This document shows positions 24,090-32,148 of a DNA stretch of 64,000 nucleotides, in pieces (positions within the stretch are counted from its first letter, which is position 1; the number at the start of each line of letters is the position of its first letter). A program made the position numbers and the translations under genes. The notes below the pieces were generated by a model, which did no database searches, was not told the origin of the DNA, and was given only the letters and a program-made list of their open reading frames with translations. This DNA comes from Halopseudomonas laoshanensis (GTDB lineage Bacteria > Pseudomonadota > Gammaproteobacteria > Pseudomonadales > Pseudomonadaceae): the NCBI RefSeq assembly GCF_008365385.1, contig NZ_QOVF01000002.1, positions 434,001 through 498,000 on the forward strand. The letters are read 5' to 3'.

Positions 24090-24105
24090 TGCAGAACCCG
24101 TGCCA
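24090..24105 (-). promoter_or_regulatory. Sigma-54 promoter of pilA
   Basis: The minus-strand sequence TGGCACGGGTTCTGCA matches the sigma-54 consensus TGGCACGNNNNTTGCW at every position but one. The -12 GC lies about 50 nt from the ATG, giving a leader of about 38 nt. Confidence 0.85.
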
Positions 24106-24180
24106 AGTAGCTGAAAGCCCGAAATGCGGAGCTTTTTTAGCTGGAATGATTTTTGAAGCGCTACTACATACGATGATATT

Positions 24181-24205
24181 TGTCACCCACTGACATTTTT
24201 TGTCA
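24181..24205 (-). promoter_or_regulatory. Three TGTCA/TGACA half-sites upstream of pilA, candidate PilR enhancer
   Basis: TGTCA at 24181-24185, TGACA at 24191-24195 and TGTCA at 24201-24205 are spaced exactly 10 bp apart, on one face of the helix. They lie about 105-125 bp upstream of the predicted pilA start. Known PilR sites contain TGTC repeats, so this is a plausible enhancer. Confidence 0.55.
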
Positions 24206-24317
24206 CCCCCTTTACCGGCAATCCTTTTTTAAGCCCAGCAGGTGTGCACAGCATGCGCTCTGTACTATAGTCGGCACCAATAGCCTATAAACACAACGTT
24301 GAGACCTAATCTAGCCT

Positions 24318-26024
24318 ATGGATACCCCCGCGCTCTCCGGTTTGGCCCGGCGTATCGTTCAGGATCAGCTACTGGACGCTCAGGTCGCCAGTAAGGCCAG
24401 CAAGCAGGCCACACAAGACAAGATCCCCTTTATTACCTACCTCGTACAAAATAAGCTCGCGAACTCACGCGACTTGGCGATGCTTTGCGCTGAAGAGTTT
24501 GGGTATCCGTACTGCGACCTGAACGCCATCGACAAGGAATCACAACCGCAAGATCTGGTTAGCGAAAAGCTCATTCGCCAACATTCGGTTTTACCGCTAT
24601 TCAAACGGGGCTCTCGCCTATTTCTTGGAATATCGGACCCCACGAATCAACAGGCGTTAAGCGACGTACAATTCAGCACTGGCTTGATGACAGATGCCGT
24701 AATTGTTGAGGACGACAAATTACACGCCCTTATAGACAAATTCCTCGACAGCCCCACTGGTGGCCTGGGGGACATGACTGACGCAGAGCTCGATGATCTC
24801 GATGTTCAGACAGTCAGAGACGATGACAAAGCGGAGGGCGCCAGTGGCGGTGATGCAGATGACGCCCCGATCGTGCGTTTTGTTAATAAGATGTTGCTAG
24901 ATGCCGTCCGCATGGGCTCGTCCGACTTGCATTTTGAGCCTTACGAGAAGGTCTACCGTGTGCGCTTTCGCACCGACGGCATTCTGCATGAGATTGCCAA
25001 GCCTCCGGTGCAGCTTGGGGTGCGAATTGCCGCCCGTTTGAAGGTTATGTCCGCTATGGATATGGCCGAGCGACGTAAGCCTCAAGATGGCCGTATCAAG
25101 ATGAAGATATCCAAGAACAAGGCCATCGATTTTCGGGTAAACACCTTGCCAACCCTGTGGGGCGAGAAGGTGGTGCTACGTATTCTGGACTCTGAAAGCG
25201 CCAAGATGGGTATTGATGCGCTAGGCTACGAAGAAGATCAGAAGCAGATGTATCTGAGCGCTTTAGCCAAGCCGCAGGGGATGATTTTGGTTACTGGTCC
25301 AACAGGCTCAGGCAAAACCGTCTCCCTTTATACTGGTTTGAATATTCTCAATACGGTTGAGCGCAACATTTCTACTGCTGAAGACCCGGTGGAAATCAAC
25401 CTCGAGGGCGTGAACCAGGTTAACGTCAATATCAAGCAAGGATTGGATTTCGCCAAAGCACTGCGTGCCTTTCTGCGGCAGGATCCAGACATAATCATGG
25501 TGGGGGAAATACGTGATTTGGAAACTGCGGAAATTGCTATTAAAGCAGCTCAAACCGGACATATGGTGCTCTCGACCCTGCACACTAACAGTGCTGCCGA
25601 AACCCTGACACGACTGCGCAATATGGGCGTCCCGTCCTTTAATATCGCCACCTCGGTCAACCTGATCATCGCTCAACGCCTGGCACGTAAGCTCTGCAAG
25701 CAATGCAAGCAGCCGATGGATGTACCTAAAGAAGTACTGCGCGAAGAAGGTTTCAGCCAAGAAAAAATTGATGCTGGCTTCACAATATATGGCCCTGTAG
25801 GTTGCGAAAATTGTAAAGACGGATATAAAGGACGATTGGGGATATACGAAGTAGTGAGAATCACCCAGGCGATGCAGCGAATTATCATGGAAGATGGCAA
25901 TTCCATTGAGATTGCCGATGTCGCCCAGAGTGAGGGATTCAGGAGCTTGCGTCAGTCCGCACTATTAAAAGTCGAACAGGGCGTAACCAGCTTGGCGGAA
26001 GTCAACCGAGTGACCAAGGATTAA
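24318..26024 (+). CDS. pilB: Type IV pilus extension ATPase PilB
   Basis: A 568-residue cytoplasmic hexameric ATPase powering pilus extension. An N-terminal GspE-type domain (about 1-150) is followed by an acidic linker. The ATPase core has Walker A GPTGSGKT at 327-334, Asp box QDPDIIMVGEIRDLETAEIA, and a His box with MVLSTLHTNSAAETLTRL. A Zn-binding tetracysteine (CKQCKQP and CENCKDG) is near residues 455-500. The ATG at 24318 opens a rightward operon, divergent from pilA. pilC follows after 3 bp. Confidence 0.96.
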   Translation: MDTPALSGLARRIVQDQLLDAQVASKASKQATQDKIPFITYLVQNKLANSRDLAMLCAEEFGYPYCDLNAIDKESQPQDLVSEKLIRQHSVLPLFKRGSRLFLGISDPTNQQALSDVQFSTGLMTDAVIVEDDKLHALIDKFLDSPTGGLGDMTDAELDDLDVQTVRDDDKAEGASGGDADDAPIVRFVNKMLLDAVRMGSSDLHFEPYEKVYRVRFRTDGILHEIAKPPVQLGVRIAARLKVMSAMDMAERRKPQDGRIKMKISKNKAIDFRVNTLPTLWGEKVVLRILDSESAKMGIDALGYEEDQKQMYLSALAKPQGMILVTGPTGSGKTVSLYTGLNILNTVERNISTAEDPVEINLEGVNQVNVNIKQGLDFAKALRAFLRQDPDIIMVGEIRDLETAEIAIKAAQTGHMVLSTLHTNSAAETLTRLRNMGVPSFNIATSVNLIIAQRLARKLCKQCKQPMDVPKEVLREEGFSQEKIDAGFTIYGPVGCENCKDGYKGRLGIYEVVRITQAMQRIIMEDGNSIEIADVAQSEGFRSLRQSALLKVEQGVTSLAEVNRVTKD

Positions 26025-26027
26025 GTC

Positions 26028-27296
26028 ATGGCGCAACAAGCAGCAGTAAAAAGGAAAACGGCCCTTATAAAAAAGCCCGCTGCCAAAAAAGAGCCCAAGA
26101 CCATCCCATTCAAGTGGGAAGGTAAGGATCGTAAAGGCACCAAAGTTGCTGGAGAGCTTCAAGGAACCAACGCTGCGTTGATCAAGGCACAGTTGCGCAA
26201 GCAGGGCGTGGTGGTTACCAGAATAAGCAAAAAGTCGACCTTATTCAGCAGCAAGGGCAAAAAGATCAAGCCGCTGGACATCGCCTTTTTCACCCGCCAA
26301 CTGGCCACGATGATGAAATCGGGCGTACCGATTATCCAGTCGTTCGACATCATTGCCGAAGGCACAGAGAACCCTAATCTCCAGAAACTTGTCAACGAGA
26401 TCAAAGTTGATGTAGCTGCAGGTAACACCCTCGCAGATTCACTGCGCCAACACCCAAAATATTTCGATGACCTCTTCTGCAACTTGGTCGAATCCGGCGA
26501 GCAATCAGGCCGTCTTGAATCGCTACTGGACCGTATTGCCACGTACAAAGAAAAGACTGAAGCTCTAAAATCTAAAATCAAAAAAGCGATGACGTACCCA
26601 ATCTCAGTAATAGTGGTTGCCATCGTCGTAACCGCCATATTGTTGCTAAAGGTCGTACCACAGTTTAAAGAGGTGTTCTCTGGCTTCGGTGCGGACCTAC
26701 CGGCGTTCACGCTAATGGTCATCGCCTTATCCGAATGGCTCCAATCTTGGTGGTTCCTCATCCTTATTGGGCTTATTGTGCTTGGCTACGTCTACACCCA
26801 GGTACATGTAAGATCGAAAAAATTTCGTGACGCCCAAGATCGGTTCCTGCTAAAAGCTCCCGTGATCGGCGACATTATTTATAAGGCAGCAGTGGCGAGA
26901 TACGCACGCACCCTGTCTACCACGTTCGCCGCAGGGGTCCCCTTGGTAGACGCTCTTGATTCGGTGGCCGGCGCTGCGGGTAACGTAGTTTTTTACAATG
27001 CTGTCATGCAAATTAAAGAAGATGTTTCGGCTGGCTCACAGTTGAACTTTTCAATGCGCACTACAAATGTCTTTCCTTCGATGGCTATTCAGATGGCTGG
27101 CATCGGTGAGGAGTCGGGCAACTTGGATGGCATGCTGGACAAGGTAGCCGACTATTACGAGGGGGAAGTCGACAACGCGGTGGACAATCTGACGACCTTG
27201 ATGGAGCCAATGATCATGGTGGTTCTGGGTGTATTGGTCGGCGGTTTGATTATCGCCATGTACCTGCCGATCTTCCAACTGGGTAATATCGTTTAA
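26028..27296 (+). CDS. pilC: Type IV pilus inner-membrane platform protein PilC
   Basis: A 422-residue GspF/PilC family protein that couples PilB to pilin insertion. Two cytoplasmic GspF domains contain FFTRQLATMMKSGVPIIQSFDI and YARTLSTTFAAGVPLVDALDSV. Three transmembrane segments are visible near residues 190-215, 230-260 and 390-415. A basic N-terminal stretch (KRKTALIKKPAAKKEP) precedes the first domain. It is separated by 3 bp from pilB and from pilD, so they form one transcript. Confidence 0.96.
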   Translation: MAQQAAVKRKTALIKKPAAKKEPKTIPFKWEGKDRKGTKVAGELQGTNAALIKAQLRKQGVVVTRISKKSTLFSSKGKKIKPLDIAFFTRQLATMMKSGVPIIQSFDIIAEGTENPNLQKLVNEIKVDVAAGNTLADSLRQHPKYFDDLFCNLVESGEQSGRLESLLDRIATYKEKTEALKSKIKKAMTYPISVIVVAIVVTAILLLKVVPQFKEVFSGFGADLPAFTLMVIALSEWLQSWWFLILIGLIVLGYVYTQVHVRSKKFRDAQDRFLLKAPVIGDIIYKAAVARYARTLSTTFAAGVPLVDALDSVAGAAGNVVFYNAVMQIKEDVSAGSQLNFSMRTTNVFPSMAIQMAGIGEESGNLDGMLDKVADYYEGEVDNAVDNLTTLMEPMIMVVLGVLVGGLIIAMYLPIFQLGNIV

Positions 27297-27299
27297 ACC

Positions 27300-28172
27300 A
27301 TGCCCATTCTCGAATACCTGGCCAGCCAAGCGCTGGCCTTTATTTTGATCGCCGGCTTATTAGGCCTCGTGGTTGGTAGCTTCCTCAACGTCGTCATCCA
27401 TCGCGTCCCGCGGATGATGGAACGCGATTGGCTCAGACAAGCCCGGGAGATGCTAGAACCTGATGCTGAACAGCCGAAAGAACCGACCTACAATCTGATC
27501 CTGCCGCACTCACACTGCCCGCATTGCAACACAGAGATCAAAGCCTGGCAGAATCTGCCGATTTTGAGCTATGTTTTGTTACGCGGGCGCTGTGGCCAGT
27601 GCAAGGCGCGAATCAGTTCGCGCTATCCGTTGGTGGAGTTGCTGACGGCTGTGCTGTCCATGGTTGTGGCGTGGCAATTCGGGTTTACCTGGGCTGCTGG
27701 AGCCATGCTGGTACTGACCTGGGGGCTGATCAGCCTCAGCCTGATTGATGCCGATACCCAGTTGCTACCCGACTCGATAGTACTGCCACTGCTGTGGCTT
27801 GGGTTGATCATCAACAGCTTCGGCCTATTGACTGACCTTAGCTCTGCGCTCTGGGGCGCGGTAGTAGGTTATTTAACGCTCTGGATCATATTCTGGGCGT
27901 TCAAGCTGGTTACCGGCAAGGAAGGCATGGGCTACGGCGATTTCAAGCTGTTGGCTATGCTCGGCGCCTGGGGTGGTTGGCAGATTTTGCCTTTGACCAT
28001 CCTGCTATCTTCTCTGGTGGGCGCCATTTTGGGCGTCATCATCCTGAAAACCCGCGGCCAGTCCAACGCAACTCCCCTCCCCTTCGGTCCTTATCTGGCG
28101 ATTGCCGGGTGGATTGCATTGATCTGGGGTGACACAATTACCGGCACATATCTTCAATTCGCCGGATTCTAA
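27300..28172 (+). CDS. pilD: Prepilin peptidase / N-methyltransferase PilD
   Basis: A 290-residue inner-membrane aspartyl protease that removes prepilin leaders and methylates the new N-terminus. The cytoplasmic loop carries the Zn cysteines C73-x-x-C76 and C98-x-x-C101. The catalytic aspartates are D150 in SLIDAD and D214 in GYGDFKL. About eight hydrophobic helices are present. It should process PilA, the second pilin, FimU, PilV, PilW, PilX, PilE and FimT from this window, and type II pseudopilins elsewhere. It is followed by coaE after 2 bp. Confidence 0.96.
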   Translation: MPILEYLASQALAFILIAGLLGLVVGSFLNVVIHRVPRMMERDWLRQAREMLEPDAEQPKEPTYNLILPHSHCPHCNTEIKAWQNLPILSYVLLRGRCGQCKARISSRYPLVELLTAVLSMVVAWQFGFTWAAGAMLVLTWGLISLSLIDADTQLLPDSIVLPLLWLGLIINSFGLLTDLSSALWGAVVGYLTLWIIFWAFKLVTGKEGMGYGDFKLLAMLGAWGGWQILPLTILLSSLVGAILGVIILKTRGQSNATPLPFGPYLAIAGWIALIWGDTITGTYLQFAGF

Positions 28173-28174
28173 AC

Positions 28175-28780
28175 ATGATCATAGGTTTGACTGGCGGCAT
28201 CGGCAGCGGCAAGAGCGCTGCGGCTGACCGCTTTGCCAGCGCGCACGGCATTCATGTAGTGGATGCCGACATCAAGTCTCGCGTGGTCGTGGAACCCGGA
28301 AGACCCGCACTGCAACATATTGTGGATCGATTTGGTTCTGACATACTGCTTGAGAACGGCAGCCTTAACCGCGCAGCACTGCGTGAGCGCGTGTTCCAGG
28401 ATGTTGATCAGCGTCTGTGGCTGGAAGCACTTCTGCATCCGCTGATTCGCGAAGAAATTGCCAATGACCTGGCCTCTGCGACGTCGCCTTACGCGCTACT
28501 GGTTTCGCCGCTGCTGGTTGAGTCCGGCCAACATGCCATGACTGAGCGTATCATCGTCGTGGATGTGCCCGAGGCGACGCAGATATTGCGTACCAGCCAA
28601 CGTGACGGCGTGCCTGACGCGCAGATCAAGGCTATCATGCAGGCCCAGGCCAAGCGTGAAGACCGCCTGAGGCATGCCCATGACATTATTCTAAATGACC
28701 AGGATCTCGCGACACTGCACGCACAAGTTGACGCGCTGCATGAACGCTACCTGGCCATGACTACAGGAGCCACTCCATGA
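28175..28780 (+). CDS. coaE: Dephospho-CoA kinase
   Basis: A 201-residue P-loop kinase catalysing the last step of coenzyme A synthesis, phosphorylation of the ribose 3'-OH of dephospho-CoA. Walker [16 protein letters not shown] is at the N-terminus. DADIKSR and the lid segment with [12 protein letters not shown] are conserved. The coupling with pilBCD is the usual Pseudomonas order. Its end overlaps yacG by 4 bp (ATGA). Confidence 0.95.
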   Translation: MIIGLTGGIGSGKSAAADRFASAHGIHVVDADIKSRVVVEPGRPALQHIVDRFGSDILLENGSLNRAALRERVFQDVDQRLWLEALLHPLIREEIANDLASATSPYALLVSPLLVESGQHAMTERIIVVDVPEATQILRTSQRDGVPDAQIKAIMQAQAKREDRLRHAHDIILNDQDLATLHAQVDALHERYLAMTTGATP

Positions 28781-28965
28781 CCCTGAGCGTCGAATGCCCT
28801 ACCTGCAAAGCCCCGGTGACCTGGGATGACAGCTTTCCGGACCGCCCTTTCTGTTCGCACCGTTGTCGTTTAATCGATCTAGGCGCGTGGGCTTCTGAAG
28901 AACATGTGGTCCCGGGCGAAGAGCTGGAACAGGATCTGTATTCAGGGGATCTGCCCCAGCAATGA
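28777..28965 (+). CDS. yacG: DNA gyrase inhibitor YacG
   Basis: A 62-residue zinc-ribbon protein with the four ligands C7, C10, C26 and C30 (CPTCKAP and [14 protein letters not shown]). In E. coli the homologue binds GyrB and blocks gyrase. The acidic C-terminus ([13 protein letters not shown]) fits the family. It is translationally coupled to coaE. Confidence 0.93.
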   Translation: MTLSVECPTCKAPVTWDDSFPDRPFCSHRCRLIDLGAWASEEHVVPGEELEQDLYSGDLPQQ

Positions 28966-28977
28966 GCCGCTGATCCC

Positions 28978-29997
28978 GTGCGTCGTATCCATGTAATGGC
29001 CGCAGTGATTCGCCGAGCGGATGGCAGCATTTTGATTGCCAAGCGCCCTGATGCCGCACATCAGGGTGGGCTGTGGGAATTCCCCGGGGGCAAGCTGGAA
29101 GAAGGTGAGCCTCGCCTGGATGGACTCGCGCGCGAACTGCAGGAGGAGCTTGGGATTCACATTACCAACGCTCGTCCGCTGATTGATATCCGCCATGACT
29201 ATCCTGACAAATCCATACGCCTGGATGTGTGGAGCGTTTCTGCGTTTAGCGGAGAAGCACATGGTGCCGAGGGACAGCAGGTAAGGTGGGTGGCACCTCA
29301 AGACCTCGGGCAATATGCGTTTCCAGCTGCGAATAAGCCTATTGTTCTTGCTGCTACCCTCCCCCAACGTTATCTGATTACGCCTGATAACTACGATGCA
29401 GACCAGTTGATTACTGGACTGGGAGTGGCCAGCGGACTGGGCGTGCGGATGGTTCAGTTGCGGCAGACTGAGCTGAGTCAGACTGATTATGCAAACTTGG
29501 CTACGACCCTGATGGCCAAGACCGGCGAAGCGGTTATGTGGATATTGAAAGGGGAGCAGCCACCGTTGAAGGGGTCTGGTTGGCATGTGACGTCGGCGCA
29601 GCTACGGGAATTGCATGCGGTTGGGTGGTGCAAGGGGAAGCGTTTCGCGACGGGACCCTCGCTCCTACAGAGTGCTGATGAGCTGGAGCGACGGCCTGAG
29701 TGCGAGGAGACTTGGGATGGGTTATTGGCCGCGTCCTGCCACAACGCGGAAGAACTGCAGATGGCGAACGATATCGGCGCTGACTTTGTCACCCTCTCAC
29801 CGGTGCTCCCTACACAAAGCCATCCCGGGGCTGCGCATCTTGGCTGGGATAGGGCTGCAGAGCTTGCAGCGATGGCAAATATGCCGGTGTATCTGTTGGG
29901 CGGCCTTAGCTTGGACGATCTTGAGCGCGCTCAGGAGATAGGCGCTCAAGGCATTGCCGGGATTTCCGGATTATGGCCGGCGTTGAAACCCCGCTAG
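28978..29997 (+). CDS. mutT: Nudix hydrolase fused to a ThiE-like domain (MutT), with a REP-derived insertion
   Basis: A 339-residue protein starting at GTG 28978 (an ATG at 28996 is possible). Residues 1-130 form a Nudix domain with the complete box from G38 to I60 (REL-QEE-LGI), which sanitises 8-oxo-dGTP in MutT. Residues about 131-339 resemble thiamine-phosphate synthase (YLITPDNYDAD, GADFVTLSPVLPT, LGGLSLDDL). That fusion is normal in Pseudomonas. Between GWHVTSAQL and AASCHNAEEL are about 40 residues (roughly 214-247) where homologues, as I recall them, have about 15. The DNA there contains a REP-like palindrome. The reading frame is intact. Whether the ThiE half is active is unclear. 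Confidence 0.88.
   Translation: MRRIHVMAAVIRRADGSILIAKRPDAAHQGGLWEFPGGKLEEGEPRLDGLARELQEELGIHITNARPLIDIRHDYPDKSIRLDVWSVSAFSGEAHGAEGQQVRWVAPQDLGQYAFPAANKPIVLAATLPQRYLITPDNYDADQLITGLGVASGLGVRMVQLRQTELSQTDYANLATTLMAKTGEAVMWILKGEQPPLKGSGWHVTSAQLRELHAVGWCKGKRFATGPSLLQSADELERRPECEETWDGLLAASCHNAEELQMANDIGADFVTLSPVLPTQSHPGAAHLGWDRAAELAAMANMPVYLLGGLSLDDLERAQEIGAQGIAGISGLWPALKPR
29641..29706 (+). repeat. REP-like palindrome inside the mutT reading frame
   Basis: The core from 29641 to 29670 has the REP character TTCGCGACGGGACC...TCGCTCCTACAG common between Pseudomonas genes. An inverted partial copy (GGAGCGACGGCCTGAG) follows at about 29685-29700. It is translated in frame as part of the ThiE-like domain. 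Confidence 0.6.
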
Positions 29998-30015
29998 ACC
30001 AACCCGTCACCCACG

Positions 30016-30963
30016 TCAGTCCAGCGATACCACGCGCAGCTCTTTGGGCATGCTGAAGACGATATTTTCTTCCTGCCCGGCCAGTTCTTCCTCACCTTGG
30101 GCGCCCAGACCATGCAGGTGCCTGATTACCTGGCGTACCAGGATATCCGGCGCAGAGGCGCCTGCGGTGATGCCGATATGCTTGACGCCCTCCAGCCATT
30201 CCGTGCGAATCTCATCCGCGCCGTCAATCAAATAGGCGGGTGTGCCCATGCGCTCGGATAATTCGCGCAGCCGGTTGGAGTTGGAGCTGTTGGGGCTGCC
30301 CACCACCAGCACCAGGTCACAGGCGCTAGCGAGCTGCTTGACGGCATCCTGGCGGTTTTGAGTGGCATAGCAGATGTCGTCCTTGCGCGGTCCGTCAATT
30401 GCCGGGAAGCGCGCTCGGAGCGCGTCTATGACGCGCGCCGTATCATCCATCGAGAGAGTGGTCTGGGTAACGAACGCCAGACTTCCCGGATGGCGGACGT
30501 TGAGCTTGGCTACGTCGTTTTCATCTTCTACCAGGTAGATAGCGCCGCCATTGCGGTCATCGTACTGACCCATGGTGCCTTCCACTTCGGGATGGCCGGC
30601 GTGACCGATCAATACACACTCACGACCATCACGACTGTAGCGCGCGACTTCCATATGGACTTTGGTCACCAACGGGCAGGTGGCATCGAAGATCTTCAGA
30701 CCGCGATCGCTGGCTTCCTTGCGGACTGCCTGGGAAACGCCGTGGGCGCTGAAGATGACGATGACGTCGTCAGGAACTTGCTCGATTTCTTCGACGAAGA
30801 TGGCGCCACGGTTGCGCAGGTCTTCAACGACGAATTTGTTGTGTACCACCTCATGCCGCACGTAGATCGGCGGGCCGAAGACCTCGAGCGCGCGATTGAC
30901 GATCTCGATGGCACGGTCGACGCCGGCACAGAAGCCGCGGGGGTTGGCCAGTTTGATCTGCAT
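30016..30963 (-). CDS. ispH: 4-hydroxy-3-methylbut-2-enyl diphosphate reductase
   Basis: A 315-residue Fe-S enzyme making IPP and DMAPP in the last step of the MEP isoprenoid pathway. The cluster ligands are visible as C12 (GFCAGVD), C96 (ATCPLVTK) and C198 (DICYATQNR). The catalytic Glu126 is in HPEVEGT, and [11 protein letters not shown] is conserved. It is the last gene of the leftward group ileS-lspA-fkpB-ispH. A dispersed palindrome lies in the 162-bp gap before it. It is convergent with mutT, with only 18 bp between stops. Confidence 0.96.
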   Translation of the reverse strand: MQIKLANPRGFCAGVDRAIEIVNRALEVFGPPIYVRHEVVHNKFVVEDLRNRGAIFVEEIEQVPDDVIVIFSAHGVSQAVRKEASDRGLKIFDATCPLVTKVHMEVARYSRDGRECVLIGHAGHPEVEGTMGQYDDRNGGAIYLVEDENDVAKLNVRHPGSLAFVTQTTLSMDDTARVIDALRARFPAIDGPRKDDICYATQNRQDAVKQLASACDLVLVVGSPNSSNSNRLRELSERMGTPAYLIDGADEIRTEWLEGVKHIGITAGASAPDILVRQVIRHLHGLGAQGEEELAGQEENIVFSMPKELRVVSLD

Positions 30964-31065
30964 GGGAGCCTCGGTTGTGGGTGGCTTACGGATGAGTATT
31001 AGCTGCCATTATCCATGATGTGGTTGGGTAAATCGACGGCTGGCGTGGTTTGATGATAGACCGCT

Positions 31066-31092
31066 TGGATTCCCGCCTTCGCGAGGATGACG
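31066..31092 (+). repeat. 27-bp dispersed palindrome between fkpB and ispH
   Basis: The element TGGATTCCCGCCTTCGCGAGGATGACG, a slightly diverged copy of the family found at 17.7-18.0 kb and 38.2-38.7 kb, lies inside what is otherwise an operon. Confidence 0.75.
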
Positions 31093-31125
31093 GAATCCGA
31101 GAAATGACGTGCGATGTAGCACCTT

Positions 31126-31563
31126 TCAGAGCGCAGTCACCTTGATGATTTCAACGTCGAAGGTAATCACTTTGCCCGCCAGCGGGTGGTTAAAGTCCAC
31201 GTCTACAGTGGTTTCGTGGATGGTTTTGACCACACCGGGTAGTTCGCCGCCGGCGGCGTCGCGGAAGATCACCAGCAGGCCGGGCTCCAGTTCCATTTCG
31301 TTGAATTGATCACGAGCAACGGTCTGGATATTCTGCGGGTTGCCGGGACCGAAGCCGCGTTCGGGTTCGATAGCGAAGCTGCGCTGATCGCCCGCCTTGA
31401 GGCCGAACAGGCTCTGTTCGAAGCCAGGCAACAGGCTGCCGTCACCCACTTTGAATGTGGCAGGGGTCTTGTCCGTGGTGGTATCCACCACGTCGCCGTT
31501 GGGCAGCTTCAAGGTGAAATGCAGGGTCACTTCCGTGTCGTGGTTGATGCGAATGTCGGTCAT
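31126..31563 (-). CDS. fkpB: FKBP-type peptidyl-prolyl isomerase FkpB (SlpA)
   Basis: A 145-residue cytoplasmic prolyl isomerase/chaperone of the SlyD-like group. FTLKLPNGDVVDTT, LLPGFEQSLFGLKAGD and an inserted flap with PERGFGPGNPQNIQ are present. It lacks the His-rich metal tail of SlyD. Its place between lspA and ispH is conserved in pseudomonads. The gene starts 69 bp downstream of lspA. Confidence 0.93.
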   Translation of the reverse strand: MTDIRINHDTEVTLHFTLKLPNGDVVDTTTDKTPATFKVGDGSLLPGFEQSLFGLKAGDQRSFAIEPERGFGPGNPQNIQTVARDQFNEMELEPGLLVIFRDAAGGELPGVVKTIHETTVDVDFNHPLAGKVITFDVEIIKVTAL

Positions 31564-31632
31564 GAGCTTGCCTCGAGTTTGGGTTGTGCCGGTGGTGCCA
31601 GGTAATGCTGTTGCGGCAAGGCTGCGGCAGTA

Positions 31633-32148
31633 TCAGCTAACTTTAGCGTTAGCCCCAGCCTTGTTCTTCCCACCAAAAAACATGTCCAGAATCAACAACG
31701 CGGCACCTACGGTGATGGCGCTGTCGGCGATATTGAAAGCCGGGAAAAACCAGCTTTGCTGCCAATGCACCAGAATAAAATCCACCACATGACCATGCAC
31801 GATACGGTCATACAGATTGCCCAGGGCACCGCCCAGAATAAGTGCCAGCGCCAACGGCTCCATGATTTTCTGCCGCGGCAGCCGCGCCAGCCAGACGATC
31901 AGCATACCGCTTACGCCGACCGCAATGGCAACGAAGAACCAGCGCTGCCAGCCGCCGGCATTGGCCAGAAAGCTGAAGGCGGCGCCTGGGTTGTAGGCCA
32001 GAGTAAAGCTGAACAGACCATCAATCACCGGCACCTGCTGATACATCTGCAGGTTGGCCTCGGCAAACCATTTGCTCAGCAGGTCCAGGCCGATGACCAG
32101 GGCCGACAAGAGCAGCCAGCGCAGGCTGCCGTTACGCAGATCAGGCAT
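31633..32148 (-). CDS. lspA: Lipoprotein signal peptidase II
   Basis: A 171-residue inner-membrane aspartyl protease with four hydrophobic helices. It cleaves lipidated prolipoproteins before the modified Cys. The catalytic aspartates D123 (GHVVDF) and D142 (NIADSAI) and the NLYDR motif are present. It would process the lipoproteins encoded at 13384-14298 and 48100-50505. It overlaps ileS by 8 bp. Confidence 0.96.
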   Translation of the reverse strand: MPDLRNGSLRWLLLSALVIGLDLLSKWFAEANLQMYQQVPVIDGLFSFTLAYNPGAAFSFLANAGGWQRWFFVAIAVGVSGMLIVWLARLPRQKIMEPLALALILGGALGNLYDRIVHGHVVDFILVHWQQSWFFPAFNIADSAITVGAALLILDMFFGGKNKAGANAKVS

